From NCBI RefSeq assembly GCF_028307215.1, contig NZ_JAQMHV010000006.1, forward strand, positions 1 through 64,000: 64,000 bases of DNA. The letters run 5' to 3'. This DNA comes from Falsirhodobacter sp. 20TX0035. GTDB lineage: Bacteria > Pseudomonadota > Alphaproteobacteria > Rhodobacterales > Rhodobacteraceae. Shown in pieces: positions 26,011 through 36,844 of the stretch. The first letter of the stretch is position 1. The number at the start of each line of letters is the position of its first letter. The position numbers and the translations under genes are program-made. The notes under the pieces were generated by a model. It saw only the letters and a list, made by a program, of their open reading frames with translations. It searched no databases and had not been told where the DNA came from.

Positions 26011-26045
26011 GCGGGCGGCGGGGGTTCGATGCCCCCGCCGCCCGC
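26011..26045. terminator. Strong GC hairpin between convergent genes
   Basis: A 14-bp perfect inverted repeat (GCGGGCGGCGGGGG / CCCCCGCCGCCCGC, 7-base loop) sits between the ends of betC and the minus-strand Rdx-like gene. No T-run follows on either strand, so it may work as a roadblock or a transcript end for both genes. Confidence 0.55.
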
Positions 26046-26053
26046 CCTTCCCC

Positions 26054-26329
26054 TTATCGGTCCACGTGGCCCAGATCGCGGTCGGGCCACACCCGGTCGC
26101 GCACCAACTGCTTCAGCGCCTTGCTGTCGGGAAAGCCGCCGTCGCGCTTGCGGTCCCAGACCAGATCCCCGTCCAGCGTGATGGTGAAGATCCCGCCCGT
26201 GCCCGGCACCAGCGTCACCGACCCGATGTCCTGCCCGAAGCTCTGCAACAGCTCCTGCGCCATCCAGGCGGTGCGCAGCATCCAGTTGCATTGCGTGCAA
26301 TAGGTGAAGGTGATGGCGGGGCCGGTCAT
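26054..26329 (-). CDS. Rdx (SelT/SelW/SelH-like) family protein
   Basis: A 91-residue thioredoxin-like protein with a C-x-x-C motif at C11-T-Q-C14 just after the first strand and the family word G-T-G-G-I-F-T-I near the middle. In this bacterial group the selenocysteine of the eukaryotic relatives is replaced by cysteine. The biochemical role is uncertain, though a thiol-disulfide reaction is likely. Its ATG overlaps the peptidase stop by 4 bases (ATGA), so it is translated with that gene. Confidence 0.8.
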   Translation of the reverse strand: MTGPAITFTYCTQCNWMLRTAWMAQELLQSFGQDIGSVTLVPGTGGIFTITLDGDLVWDRKRDGGFPDSKALKQLVRDRVWPDRDLGHVDR

Positions 26330-28344
26330 GCCAGCCCCCTTCCCTTCAACAGCGGCTCCACCCCCGGCATCCGGCCACGGAACGCGGTGTAGAGCGCTTC
26401 CGCCTCTTGCGAGCCACCGGCGGACAGGATGTGCGTCTCCAGCTTCCGCGCGGTTTCGGGATCGAAGGCATCCCCCGCCTCGGTGAAGGCGGCAAAGGCG
26501 TCGGCGTCCATCACCTCTGACCACATGTAGCTGTAATAGCCCGACGAATAGCCGTCGCCCGAGAAGACATGGCTGAAATGCGGCGTCGCGTGGCGCATCC
26601 GGATCGGCTTCGGCATGCCCAGTTCGCCCAGAACCTCCGCCTGCCGGGCCATGGGATCGGCAGGCGCGGGACCTTCGTGGAACGCCAGATCCACCATGGC
26701 CGAGGAGACGTATTCCACCGTCGCGAACGCCTGATCATAGGTGCCCGCCGCCAGAAGCCGGCTCATCAGGTCCTGCGGCATCGCCTCGCCCGTGCGGTAG
26801 TGGCGGGCGTGTTTGGCCAGAACCTCCGGCACCTCCAGCCAGTGTTCGTAAAGCTGGCTCGGCAGTTCCACGAAGTCCCGCGCGACGGAGGTGCCCGAGA
26901 TGAAGCCATAGGTCACGTCCGACAGCATCTGGTGCAGCGCGTGGCCGAATTCGTGGAACAGCGTGCGCGCGTCGTCATAGGACAGAAGGCTGGGGTTGCC
27001 CTTGGCGAAGTTGCACACGTTCATCACGATCGGGGCCTGCGCCCCGCCCAGCTTGCGCTGCGTGCGCATCGCCGTGCACCACGCGCCCGACCGCTTGGAC
27101 GCTCGCGCGAAATAGTCGCCGATAAAGACGGCGATGTGCCGGCCGTCCCGCGTCACCTCCCACGCCCGCGCGTCGGGGTGATACAGCGGCACGTCCAGCG
27201 CCCGGAACTCCAGCCCGAACAGGCGGTGCGCCACGTCGAACGACGCCTCGATCATCGCTTCCAGCGAGAAGTACGGCTTGATCGCCGCCTCATCCAGATC
27301 ATGCTCCGCCTTCCGGCGCTTTTCCGAATAATAGCGCCAGTCCCACGGCTCCAGATCGCCGTTGATGCCACCCTCGTGCATCATCCGGGCCAGCACCGCG
27401 GCGTCGGCCTCGGCCTTGTCCCGCGCGGGCTGCCAGACGCGCATCAGAAGGTCGCGCACCGCGTCCGGCGTCTTCGCCATTTCCGGCTCCAGCTTGTAGG
27501 CGGCGAAGCTGGGATATCCCAGCAGCGTCGCCCGTTCCTGCCGCAGGGAGAGGATCTCGGCCGCGATGGCGCGGTTGTCGGCCGCGTTGCCATTGGCGCC
27601 CCGCGCCGTCCACGCCTCATAGGCGATGCGGCGCAACGCGCGGTTCGGGGAAAATTGCAGGAACGGCACGATGAGCGATCGGTTCAGCGTCAGCACATGC
27701 CCTTCGCGGCCACGCTCCGCGGCGGCGGCGGCCGCCGTTTCCACCACGAAGTCCGGAAGGCCCGCCAGATCGTCCGCCGACAGGTCGCGGAACCAGTCCC
27801 GCTCCTCGGCCAGAAGGTTCTGGCTGAACCGCGTGCCCAGCACGGCCAGCCGCGCCTTCACGGCCGTCAGCCGCTCCGCCTCCGGCCCGGCCAGTTGCGC
27901 ACCCGCCCGCACGAACATGCGGTGATACAGGTCCAGAACGCGCGCCTCCTCGGCCCCCAGGTCCAACCGGTCGCGGGATTGCCACAGCGTGTCGATCCGC
28001 AGGAACAGCGCGCGGTTGTTGATGATCTCGGACGAAAAGGCCGACATCTTCGGCGCCAGATCGCGTTGAAGATCCTCGCGCGCGTCGGTGCTGTCCGCCC
28101 CCGCCAGGGTGTAGAAGACGCCCCCCACCCGGTCCAGCGCCCCTTCAGCCAGTTCCAGCGCCTCGATGGTGTTGGCAAAGGTCGGAGGGGCCGGGTCCGT
28201 CGCGATGCGGGCGATGTTGGCCCGCGCCTCGGCCATGGCGGCGTCGAAGGCGGGGCCAAAATCCCCGTCCCGGATCGCGTCGAAGGGGGGCAGGCCGAAG
28301 GGGCCGGTCCAGTCGGAAAGAAGCGGGTTCGCGTGGGCGGTCAT
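26326..28344 (-). CDS. dcp: M3-family metallopeptidase (dipeptidyl carboxypeptidase-like)
   Basis: A 672-residue zinc peptidase of the M3 (thimet/Dcp) family that cuts short peptides. The zinc site H-E-F-G-H lies at 464-468, with F-V-E-L-P-S-Q as the downstream Glu helix. The motif Y-S-S-G-Y-Y-S-Y-M-W-S near the C-terminus matches Dcp/OpdA enzymes. There is no signal peptide, so it is probably cytoplasmic; E. coli Dcp is similar. The ATG at 28344 is preferred to one at 28350 because GGAG abuts the first. The C-terminal coding end overlaps the Rdx start. It could equally be named an oligopeptidase A homologue. Confidence 0.85.
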   Translation of the reverse strand: MTAHANPLLSDWTGPFGLPPFDAIRDGDFGPAFDAAMAEARANIARIATDPAPPTFANTIEALELAEGALDRVGGVFYTLAGADSTDAREDLQRDLAPKMSAFSSEIINNRALFLRIDTLWQSRDRLDLGAEEARVLDLYHRMFVRAGAQLAGPEAERLTAVKARLAVLGTRFSQNLLAEERDWFRDLSADDLAGLPDFVVETAAAAAAERGREGHVLTLNRSLIVPFLQFSPNRALRRIAYEAWTARGANGNAADNRAIAAEILSLRQERATLLGYPSFAAYKLEPEMAKTPDAVRDLLMRVWQPARDKAEADAAVLARMMHEGGINGDLEPWDWRYYSEKRRKAEHDLDEAAIKPYFSLEAMIEASFDVAHRLFGLEFRALDVPLYHPDARAWEVTRDGRHIAVFIGDYFARASKRSGAWCTAMRTQRKLGGAQAPIVMNVCNFAKGNPSLLSYDDARTLFHEFGHALHQMLSDVTYGFISGTSVARDFVELPSQLYEHWLEVPEVLAKHARHYRTGEAMPQDLMSRLLAAGTYDQAFATVEYVSSAMVDLAFHEGPAPADPMARQAEVLGELGMPKPIRMRHATPHFSHVFSGDGYSSGYYSYMWSEVMDADAFAAFTEAGDAFDPETARKLETHILSAGGSQEAEALYTAFRGRMPGVEPLLKGRGLA

Positions 28345-28402
28345 GGGCATCTCCTTTGCCCATGAAGCTAGTCAGCGCGGGCGGGAACCGCCAGCCCCCC
28401 GG

Positions 28403-29470
28403 TCATGCGCCCTGCGTGACCCGGTTCACATGGCCCATCTTGCGCCCCGGCCGCGCCTCGGTCTTGCCATAGAGATGCAGCGCCGCCCCGCGTTCCGCCG
28501 CGATGTCGGGCACGCGCCCGATGTCGTCCCCGATCAGGTTCTCCATCACCACGTCCGAATGCCGCCCGCCATCGCCCAGGGGCCAGCCCGCCACGGCGCG
28601 GATGTGCTGCTCGAACTGGTCCACGGCACAGCCGTTCTGCGTCCAGTGGCCCGAGTTGTGGACCCGCGGCGCGATCTCGTTCACGATCAACCCGTCGGCG
28701 GTCACGAACAGCTCCACCCCCATGACGCCGACGTAATCCAGCGCGTTCAGGATCTGCGCCGCCATCAGCACTGCGTCCGACCGGCGGTTCGGCGTCAGCC
28801 GCGCCGGGATCGTGGTGGTGTGCAGGATGCCGTCGCGGTGCACGTTCTCGCCCGGGTCGTAGGCCGACACGGCCCCGTCCAGACCGCGGGCGGCGATGAC
28901 CGACACCTCGTGGCTGAAGGTCACGAAGCCTTCCAGCACGGCGGGCGCGCCGTTCATGGCGGCCAGTGCGGCCTCCGCCTCCTCGGGCGCCATGATCCGG
29001 ACCTGCCCCTTGCCGTCATAGCCAAAGCGGGTGGTCTTCAGGATGGCGGGCGTGCCCACGGCGTCAAGGGCGGCGGCCAGATCGGCCGGGCCGTTCACCG
29101 CGTGATAGGGCGCCACCTTCAGGCCAAGAGAGGACAGGAAGTCCTTTTCCACCAGCCGGTCCTGGCTGGTGGCCAGCGCCCGGCGGTTCGGACGGATCGG
29201 CCGCACGGCCTCCAGCACGTCCAGCGCGGCCGTGGGAACGTTCTCGAATTCATAAGTGATGACGTCCACGGCCTCGGCAAAGGCGCGCAGCGCAGCGTGA
29301 TCGTCATAGCTTGCGGTTGTCAGCGCATAGGCCACATCCGCCGCGGGCGGGTTCGCCGCCGGTTCGAAGATGTGGGTGCGAAAGCCAAGGCGGCTGGCCG
29401 CCACCGCCAGCATGCGGCCCAGTTGCCCGCCGCCCAGAATGCCGATGATGCCGCCGGGTTGAAGGGTCAT
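28403..29470 (-). CDS. purK: N5-carboxyaminoimidazole ribonucleotide synthase
   Basis: A 355-residue ATP-grasp enzyme that makes N5-carboxy-AIR from AIR, bicarbonate and ATP in purine synthesis. Motifs: [10 protein letters not shown] near residue 10, T-Y-E-F-E-N-V near 70, [12 protein letters not shown] near 145 and [12 protein letters not shown] near 265. It overlaps the purE stop by 4 bases (ATGA) and follows it directly, forming the standard purEK pair. Confidence 0.95.
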   Translation of the reverse strand: MTLQPGGIIGILGGGQLGRMLAVAASRLGFRTHIFEPAANPPAADVAYALTTASYDDHAALRAFAEAVDVITYEFENVPTAALDVLEAVRPIRPNRRALATSQDRLVEKDFLSSLGLKVAPYHAVNGPADLAAALDAVGTPAILKTTRFGYDGKGQVRIMAPEEAEAALAAMNGAPAVLEGFVTFSHEVSVIAARGLDGAVSAYDPGENVHRDGILHTTTIPARLTPNRRSDAVLMAAQILNALDYVGVMGVELFVTADGLIVNEIAPRVHNSGHWTQNGCAVDQFEQHIRAVAGWPLGDGGRHSDVVMENLIGDDIGRVPDIAAERGAALHLYGKTEARPGRKMGHVNRVTQGA

Positions 29471-29949
29471 TCCTGCGGCTCCTCGGGGATGGAGGCGGAC
29501 AGCGCCTCGCGCCAGGCGTCCAGCCGCTGCGCCAGCGCCGGATCGTGGATCGCCAGGATCCCGGCCGCCATCAGCCCCGCATTGGCCGCGCCCGCCGCCC
29601 CGATGGCCATGGTCGCCACGGGAAAGCCCTTGGGCATCTGCACGATGGAATACAGGCTGTCCACGCCCGACAGTGCCTTTGTCTGGACGGGGACGCCCAC
29701 CACCGGCACCCGCGTCTTGGACGCCATCATGCCCGGCAGATGCGCCGCCCCGCCCGCGCCCGCGATGATGACCTTCAGGCCACGGTCCGCCGCCTCCTTG
29801 CCATAGGTCCACAAACGGTCCGGCGTCCGGTGGGCCGAGACGATCTTCGCCTCGTACGAGATGCCGAGTTCGTCCAGAATCGTGGCCGCCTCCTTCATCG
29901 TCGGCCAGTCCGACTGGCTTCCCATGATGATACCGACTTCCACGCCCAT
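29467..29949 (-). CDS. purE: N5-carboxyaminoimidazole ribonucleotide mutase
   Basis: A 160-residue class I PurE that moves the carboxyl group of N5-CAIR to make CAIR. The signature M-G-S-Q-S-D-W-P is at residues 9-16, S-A-H-R-T-P near 43, and the [11 protein letters not shown] loop near 65-75. Its end overlaps purK. The gene starts about 60 bases from the YdcH gene on the same strand. Confidence 0.96.
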   Translation of the reverse strand: MGVEVGIIMGSQSDWPTMKEAATILDELGISYEAKIVSAHRTPDRLWTYGKEAADRGLKVIIAGAGGAAHLPGMMASKTRVPVVGVPVQTKALSGVDSLYSIVQMPKGFPVATMAIGAAGAANAGLMAAGILAIHDPALAQRLDAWREALSASIPEEPQE

Positions 29950-30009
29950 GGCGATCCCCCGTTGCTGAAAGCGCGCATCATACAGCGGTGCCGCCCGCCC
30001 GCAATGGCG

Positions 30010-30228
30010 TCAGGCGATGATGTCGGGGATCAGGTCGTCCTCGATCCGCGTGATCTCGTCCTTCAGGGCCAGCTTGCGCTTCTTCAGGCGCCGCAACTGC
30101 AGGGGATCGGGCGCGGGCTGGGTTTCCAGCGCAAGGATCGCGTCGTCCAGATCCCGGTGCTCACGCCGCAGCACCTCCACGCGGATCCGCAGCACATCTT
30201 CCTGTTTCAGTTCGGTTGGGGCGTTCAT
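30010..30228 (-). CDS. YdcH/DUF465-family small coiled-coil protein
   Basis: A 72-residue protein with the family pattern V-L-R-R-E-H-R-D-L-D-D-A-I-L then L-K-K-R-K-L-A-L-K-D-E-I, giving two charged helices likely to form a coiled coil. The family is frequent in alphaproteobacteria, has no settled function and tends to lie near housekeeping genes. It is transcribed toward purE and divergently from the Hsp20 gene. Confidence 0.85.
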   Translation of the reverse strand: MNAPTELKQEDVLRIRVEVLRREHRDLDDAILALETQPAPDPLQLRRLKKRKLALKDEITRIEDDLIPDIIA

Positions 30229-30397
30229 GGCAAACTCGGGGCTGTGGTGCGTCCAATCTATCCGATGGCGCCGTGAAATGCGCGGGATTTTTCGCATCGG
30301 GGCCAAGACTTGCGCCCCTGTGCCCCGCATCCCATATTGTCAGTGAAGGCGCCGGACGGGCCTTTGCGATTTGTCGCTTCCAGCAAGGGCAAAAGAC

Positions 30398-30829
30398 ATG
30401 ACGAAACTGAGCTTCGGGGCACATCCCCATCTTCTGGGCTTCGAGCAGCTGGAACGGCTGGTGGAGCGCACATCCAAGACCGAAGGGTATCCCCCCTTCA
30501 ACATTGAGGCCGTGGCCGAGAACGCCTATCGCATCACGCTGGCCGTGGCCGGCTTCCGCGAGGCGGACCTGTCCATCACGGTGGAGGATCGCCAGCTGGT
30601 GATCCGGGGCCGCCAGCCCGAGGATCAGGACCGCCGCGTCTTCCTGCACCGCGGCATCGCGGGGCGCGCCTTCCAGCGCAGCTTCGTTCTAGCCGAAGGG
30701 GTGGAGGTGGCGGGCGCCGATCTGGATCACGGCCTGCTGCATGTCGATCTGCGCCGCACGGTTCCGGACACCATCGTCCAGACCATTCCCATTCGCACCG
30801 CCGCCAAAGCCGAAGGAGAGTCCAAATGA
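30398..30829 (+). CDS. Small heat shock protein (Hsp20/alpha-crystallin)
   Basis: A 143-residue holdase chaperone. The alpha-crystallin domain spans about residues 30-120, with P-P-F-N-I-E near the start, Y-R-I-T-L-A-V-A-G-F in the first strands and the dimer-interface strand L-V-I-R-G-R. The family word A-x-x-x-G-L-L-x-I/V appears as G-L-L-H-V near residue 115. The ATG at 30398 is chosen over an earlier ATG at 30371 because it follows AAGGGC and gives a standard N-terminus. Its stop overlaps the DUF1150 start (ATGA). Confidence 0.9.
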   Translation: MTKLSFGAHPHLLGFEQLERLVERTSKTEGYPPFNIEAVAENAYRITLAVAGFREADLSITVEDRQLVIRGRQPEDQDRRVFLHRGIAGRAFQRSFVLAEGVEVAGADLDHGLLHVDLRRTVPDTIVQTIPIRTAAKAEGESK

Positions 30830-31041
30830 ACACCCCCCAATCGCCCGGCGATCGTCTGGTCTATGTCCGGCCGGTGCTTGTGGCCGAACTTCCGCAGGAC
30901 GTGCAGGACCAGGCCGAAGGCCTCGACACGCTTTACGCACTGCACAGCGCGGACGGCGAACAGCTGGCGCTGGTGCGCAACCGGCACATGGCCTTCCAGC
31001 TTGCGCTGCAGAACGACCTTGCGCCGGTGAACGTGCACTGA
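30826..31041 (+). CDS. DUF1150 family protein
   Basis: A 71-residue protein of the alphaproteobacterial DUF1150 family, with Y-V-R-P-V, Y-A-L-H-S-A-D-G and R-H-M-A-F-Q-L-A-L-Q-N-D-L-A-P-V-N-V-H at the end. It is often found directly after Hsp20, as here (4-nt overlap), which suggests co-translation with the chaperone. Function unknown. Confidence 0.88.
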   Translation: MNTPQSPGDRLVYVRPVLVAELPQDVQDQAEGLDTLYALHSADGEQLALVRNRHMAFQLALQNDLAPVNVH

Positions 31042-31045
31042 TGGC

Positions 31046-31073
31046 AAAAGGCCCCCGAACCGGGGGCCTTTTT
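31046..31073 (+). terminator. Rho-independent terminator of the Hsp20-DUF1150 operon
   Basis: AAAAGGCCCCCG-AA-CCGGGGGCCTTTTT: a GC-rich stem just after the DUF1150 stop, with a T5 run on the plus strand and an A-run on the other arm, so it may also serve the minus-strand Hint gene that ends at 31083. Confidence 0.9.
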
Positions 31074-31082
31074 CGTGATGGC

Positions 31083-32165
31083 TCAGGCTAGGACCGCCTG
31101 CACTTCCCATGCCTTCAGGCAGGTCCGCGCGGTCGGGCCATAGGCGTTCGGACCGTCGGCCAGTTCGGGGAAGATGGCCACGATCTCATCCCACTGGGCG
31201 TTTAGCACGGACACGCCGTGCTGGCCCGGATGGAAGCTTTCCGTCCACACGCCACCCGAGCGCACGATCTGGTGCTGGTCGAACATGATGTGGACATAGG
31301 TCACGGAATCGCACGGCACCTGACGGATCGTCCCGTCGTTGACCATGTGCTTGGCCGCGGCCAGCACCTGCGTCTCGCCGCTCATCAACTCGGCGCGCCA
31401 GCCTTCCACGAGCATGCGGTGCTGGGGGGAGACGCGAAGCTCCGCCTCGTTGCCCAGCGTTCCCGCCGCGAAGCAGACCGGTGCCATGGCGCCTTGCCCC
31501 GGAATGGTGCGTCCACCGACCCAGCGCAGCGGCTGCGCGCCGTTGTCCAGCGTGAGAACCAGATCGCCGGCGCGCAGATCCTCGACCTTGCGAGGGCCTT
31601 CGGGCGTGTCGATCAGGGTGCCGGCGGTGAAGCACGGCATCAGCGGCTGGTCGAAGCTGCCGATGGGCGCCTTCGTGTCCAGGAGGTTCACCAGCGCGTA
31701 CTTGCCCAGCGTCAGGTCGCCGAACGAACCGGGCGTCGCGCCTTCCGGAATGTCCCCGTCGGCGATCCGGACCATGTAAGACTTGTCGGTCATCAGGAAG
31801 ACATAGGCCGTGACCTTGGTCGGCACGCCGTCGATCTCCAGCGTGCTGTCGCGATAGGCGTAGATCTCGTCCAGCTTCTTCGACTCGCCGTCGATCTCGA
31901 TCCGGTCGCCATTCGTGGTGTCGCGCGGGAAGAAGCCGTACTGGTTCTGCTCGGTCAGCTGGCCGTCGCGGTTGCCGTCATGGAACGCAAGGTCGGTATA
32001 GCTTCTGCCCGCGTCGATCTTGAGGCCTTCGCCCCGCTTGGCCTCGAAATAATCAAGACCGCCGCCGAAGCCATCCGGCCACGTGTCCCCGTTGTACCAC
32101 CCCCAGCTGGGGGTGTCGGTTGCCGTCTGACCCGCATTCCCGCAGCCGGGATTCCAGAACCACAT
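31083..32165 (-). CDS. Hint (Hedgehog/intein) domain-containing protein
   Basis: A 360-residue protein with two parts. The first ~170 residues are rich in D, G and N, with a beta pattern (R-D-S-T-L-E-I-D-G, Y-V-F-L-M-T). The second is a Hint_2-type domain starting at P-C-F-T-A-G-T-L-I with C178, then E-D-L-R-A-G-D-L-V-L-T and V-S-P-Q-H-R-M-L. This architecture is very common in Rhodobacterales; autoprocessing is possible but unproven, and I see no typical downstream intein Asn splice word. No classical signal peptide is visible. The ATG at 32165 follows GGAG; a GTG just before it is an alternative start. Confidence 0.85.
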   Translation of the reverse strand: MWFWNPGCGNAGQTATDTPSWGWYNGDTWPDGFGGGLDYFEAKRGEGLKIDAGRSYTDLAFHDGNRDGQLTEQNQYGFFPRDTTNGDRIEIDGESKKLDEIYAYRDSTLEIDGVPTKVTAYVFLMTDKSYMVRIADGDIPEGATPGSFGDLTLGKYALVNLLDTKAPIGSFDQPLMPCFTAGTLIDTPEGPRKVEDLRAGDLVLTLDNGAQPLRWVGGRTIPGQGAMAPVCFAAGTLGNEAELRVSPQHRMLVEGWRAELMSGETQVLAAAKHMVNDGTIRQVPCDSVTYVHIMFDQHQIVRSGGVWTESFHPGQHGVSVLNAQWDEIVAIFPELADGPNAYGPTARTCLKAWEVQAVLA

Positions 32166-32219
32166 CACTCGTCTCCGTAAAAGCGTTACGGATTAGCGAA
32201 TGGCTAACTTCTATAGCTT

Positions 32220-32244
32220 AAAAAGGGCCGACCTTGGCCCTTTT
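32220..32244 (-). terminator. Terminator of trxB
   Basis: A 9-bp inverted repeat (AAAAGGGCC / GGCCCTTTT, 6-base loop) 39 bases past the trxB stop; read on the minus strand it ends in a T-run. Confidence 0.8.
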
Positions 32245-32282
32245 CATGTCTTTATGAAGCAATTGTAAAATGTTGCATTTTA

Positions 32283-33856
<1,574 letters not shown>

Positions 33857-33879
<23 letters not shown>

Positions 33880-34597
33880 GGCGTCCGTAGTCGGCTTCCT
33901 TTGCGTGGGTGGTGCGGCGGAAGGAATAGAAGCGGTCGGGGTCGGAATAGGTGCAATGGCCGGTCCATTCCGCCTCGGCCCCCGCCGCGCGCAGACGCGA
34001 CAGTCCGAAGCCCGGAAGGTCGAACAGCAGCCGGTCCCCCTGCCCCTGCGCGAAGAAGCGGGCATAGGCGTCATCCTCGGCCAGGAAGGTGTCCAGCATC
34101 TCCGGCCCCACCTCGTAGGCGCGCTGACTGATGCAGGGGCCGATGACGGCGGAAATGTCCGTGGCGCCCAGATCGCGCATGGCCTGCACCGTCGCCTCCA
34201 GCACGCCGCCAATGGCGCCCTTCCAGCCCGCATGGGCCGCACCGATCACGCCCGCCTTGGCGTCGGCCAGCAGCACCGGCTGGCAATCCGCCGTTAGGAT
34301 GGACAGGACCACCCCCGGCCGGTTCGTCACCATGGCGTCCGCGGCGGGCGTGCCGTCGAAGGGCGCCGTCACCACCGTGGCGGAATGCACCTGGTTCAGG
34401 GTGCGGATCGCGTCGGCCGGCACCTCCATCGCCTTGGCCACGCGGGCGCGGTTGATGCCCACGACCTCGGGCATGTCACTGCTGCCATAGCCGCAGTTCA
34501 GCCCCGCGAACACGCCCGAGGAGGCACCCCCCTTGCGGGTGAAGAAGCCGTGGCGCAGCGGATGCAGCGCGCGCGAAGTGATGATGTCCAGCGTCAT
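33857..34597 (-). CDS. pgeF: Peptidoglycan editing factor PgeF (YfiH / laccase-domain family)
   Basis: A 246-residue DUF152/YfiH protein with the metal-site words T-A-D-C-Q-P-V near residue 103 and A-H-A-G-W-K-G-A near 120. The family is known to edit peptidoglycan precursors by removing L-Ser wrongly placed for L-Ala; older annotations call it polyphenol oxidase or laccase. Its ATG overlaps the preceding methyltransferase stop by 4 bases, so it is the third gene of the lgt-midA-pgeF unit. Confidence 0.9.
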
Positions 34598-35619
34598 GCG
34601 AACCCCGGTGGTGGTGGTGCGGCGGGCGGCGTGATCGCCAGCGCCTTGAACAGTTCACCCATCTGCGCGGGATCGGTCAACCGCTCCAGCGCCGAAAGAT
34701 GGGTGGCGGCGTTGCCCCTGACTGCCAAGCGCTCGGCCCGCAGCCCGATGCCCAGCGCGGCCAGAAGCCGCCCTTGGGTGGTGTAGCGGTGGGCGCAGGA
34801 CATGGCGGCCAAGGCCAGCGCCTCGAAATCCACATGCGCCGTCAGGTCGGCCCGCCCGGGGGCCGCGAACGGATCGGCAGAGGCGTGGCCCGACAGCGCT
34901 TGGAACGTGTCGCCACGGGACCGCCAGCCGCCGTAATCCACGATCAGCGCCAAACCGCCCTGCGCCACGCGCTGCGCGATCGCTTCCATGATGGGGGCGG
35001 CCTGCGGGCAGATCTCCACCACATCCCCATCCTGCGTGTCGTCCAACCGGTGGGCCAAGTACTGAAGGGTCAGCGGGGCAGACAGGCCCGGCGTCAGGTC
35101 CGGCCCTACCACGCGTTCGCGCCAGCCCGCGCCCTCGCGCACGAACTGGCGGATCGGCAGGGCGTCGAAGAACTCGTTCGCGACAAGGAACAGGGGGCCG
35201 TCCGGCAGGTCGTGCACGCGGTCCACGTGGCGCGCGGGCAGCCGTTCGGCCTGCATCGCGCGCAGTCGGGGGCTCGCCTCCACCAGAACCAGATCGGCGG
35301 CGGCATGGAAACCGGGGACGCCCTTCGTCGCGCGCAGGATGTCGGCCATCAGGGTGCCGCGGCCGGGCCCAAGTTCAGCCAGCGTGAACGCCCCGCCGCC
35401 CTGATCCAGCCACGCCTGCGCCAGACACAGACCCAGCATCTCGCCGAACATCTGGCTGATCTCGGGGGCGGTGGTGAAATCGCCGGCGGTCCCGAACGGC
35501 TCTCCGGTGGTGTAGTATCCGTGTTCGGGATGAAGCAGGCATTCGGCCATGTAGTCGGCCAAGGTGATCGGCCCAGTCTGCGCGATGCGGCGCGCCAGAA
35601 GATCCCCCAGCGGCGTCAC
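34594..35619 (-). CDS. MidA/NDUFAF7-type SAM-dependent methyltransferase
   Basis: A 341-residue class I methyltransferase (COG1565). It shows the N-terminal [20 protein letters not shown], the SAM-binding E-L-G-P-G-R-G-T near residue 85 and N-E-F-F-D-A-L-P near 145. The mitochondrial homologue NDUFAF7 methylates an arginine of a complex I subunit; a similar target in bacteria is plausible but unproven. The start is a GTG at 35619, four bases inside the lgt stop (GTGA). This overlap supports the GTG over the long open frame upstream. Confidence 0.88.
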   Translation of the reverse strand: MTPLGDLLARRIAQTGPITLADYMAECLLHPEHGYYTTGEPFGTAGDFTTAPEISQMFGEMLGLCLAQAWLDQGGGAFTLAELGPGRGTLMADILRATKGVPGFHAAADLVLVEASPRLRAMQAERLPARHVDRVHDLPDGPLFLVANEFFDALPIRQFVREGAGWRERVVGPDLTPGLSAPLTLQYLAHRLDDTQDGDVVEICPQAAPIMEAIAQRVAQGGLALIVDYGGWRSRGDTFQALSGHASADPFAAPGRADLTAHVDFEALALAAMSCAHRYTTQGRLLAALGIGLRAERLAVRGNAATHLSALERLTDPAQMGELFKALAITPPAAPPPPGFA

Positions 35620-36494
35620 GCCCGCCGCGCCCGCCCGATCAGCCACAGCCCCACCGCGACCATCGGCAGCGACAGCGCCTGCCCCTGCGTCAGGCCATAG
35701 CCGCCGATCTGCCACGCGAGGCCCAGCGGGTTGCCCTCGGACACGAACTGCGCATCCGGCTGGCGCACGAATTCCACCAGAAAGCGCGACACGCCATAGC
35801 CCGCGATGAACACCCCACAGATCGCCCCCGGCCATTTCAGCCAGTGGCGGCGCAGGATCAGCAGCCAGATCAGCGCGAACAGAAGGATCCCCTCCAGCCC
35901 CGCCTCATAAAGCTGCGAGGGGTGGCGCGCGCAGACGCCCGTCAGCTGGCCGCACTCCTGCGCGGCCTCGCCCGGAAAGGCCACGCCCCACGGCAGGTTC
36001 GTGGGACGGCCCCACAACTCGGCGTTGATGAAGTTCGCGATGCGGCCGAAGAACAGCCCCGGCGGCACCGCCAGCGCCATCATGTCCGCGACCGACAGCT
36101 TCGGCGCCCTTTCGCGCGCGCTGAAGATCCAGGTGGCCGCCACGACCCCCAGGAAGCCGCCATGGAAGGACATGCCCCCCTGCCAGACCTGAAGGATCTG
36201 GCCCGGATGGCTCAGGTAGTATCCCGGTTCGTAGAACAGCACGAAGCCCAGCCGCCCGCCCAGCACGACGCCCAGGATCACCCAGGTCAGCAGGCGCTCC
36301 ACCTGCTCGGCCGTCATGGGCGGGGTGTCGGCGGGCCACAGCTTTGGGCAGCCGATCGCGCGGCGCACCACCCACCAGCCCAGAAGCAGCCCCGCGATGT
36401 AGGCCAGCGCGTACCAGCGCAGGGAGAAGGAGAATCCGCCAAGGCTCAGCGTGAAGATCTCGGGCGAGATGTCCGGAAAGGGGATGTAGCTCAT
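35616..36494 (-). CDS. lgt: Phosphatidylglycerol:prolipoprotein diacylglyceryl transferase
   Basis: A 292-residue inner-membrane enzyme with seven hydrophobic segments that attaches diacylglycerol to the lipobox cysteine of prolipoproteins. The Lgt signature H-G-G-F-L-G (near 110) and [14 protein letters not shown] (near 145-158) are clear; R-H-P-S-Q-L-Y-E near 190 is the second signature. GAGGTGAC precedes the ATG at 36494. It opens an operon with midA and pgeF and is divergent from ubiK. Confidence 0.95.
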   Translation of the reverse strand: MSYIPFPDISPEIFTLSLGGFSFSLRWYALAYIAGLLLGWWVVRRAIGCPKLWPADTPPMTAEQVERLLTWVILGVVLGGRLGFVLFYEPGYYLSHPGQILQVWQGGMSFHGGFLGVVAATWIFSARERAPKLSVADMMALAVPPGLFFGRIANFINAELWGRPTNLPWGVAFPGEAAQECGQLTGVCARHPSQLYEAGLEGILLFALIWLLILRRHWLKWPGAICGVFIAGYGVSRFLVEFVRQPDAQFVSEGNPLGLAWQIGGYGLTQGQALSLPMVAVGLWLIGRARRA

Positions 36495-36592
36495 GTCACC
36501 TCGGGGGTTTTGCCGCTTTGTCCGGTGCGGCGGCAGGGTTGTCAACCTTGGCCCGTGCCGCCATATCATGGTCCAAGCCAACAGGAGATGCC

Positions 36593-36844
36593 ATGACCGC
36601 GCGATCCAAATTCCTCGATGACATGTCGCAGCTGATGACCAACGCGATGGGCGTGGCCCAGGGCGCCAAGACTGAGGCCGACACCGCCTTCAAGGGCATG
36701 GTCGACCGCTGGCTGGCCGACCGCGATCTTGTCACGCGGGAAGAGTTCGAGGCCGTCCGCCTGATGGCCACCAAGGCCCGTGCCGAGAACGAGGCCCTGT
36801 CCGCGCGCATCGCCGCGCTGGAGGCCAAGCCGGTTTCCGAGTGA
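36593..36844 (+). CDS. ubiK: Ubiquinone biosynthesis accessory factor UbiK (BMFP family)
   Basis: An 83-residue DUF526/BMFP-type protein with two helices; the second half is a coiled coil ([24 protein letters not shown]). Family members bind UbiJ and help late steps of coenzyme Q synthesis, and form membrane-active trimers. AGGAG precedes the ATG. Its stop overlaps the Nudix GTG start (GTGA). Confidence 0.82.
   Translation: MTARSKFLDDMSQLMTNAMGVAQGAKTEADTAFKGMVDRWLADRDLVTREEFEAVRLMATKARAENEALSARIAALEAKPVSE

Noticed and set aside
26569..28365. 598-residue plus-strand open frame opposite the M3 peptidase
   Set aside because: No motif, extreme R/H content, and it is antisense to a protein with an intact H-E-F-G-H zinc site.
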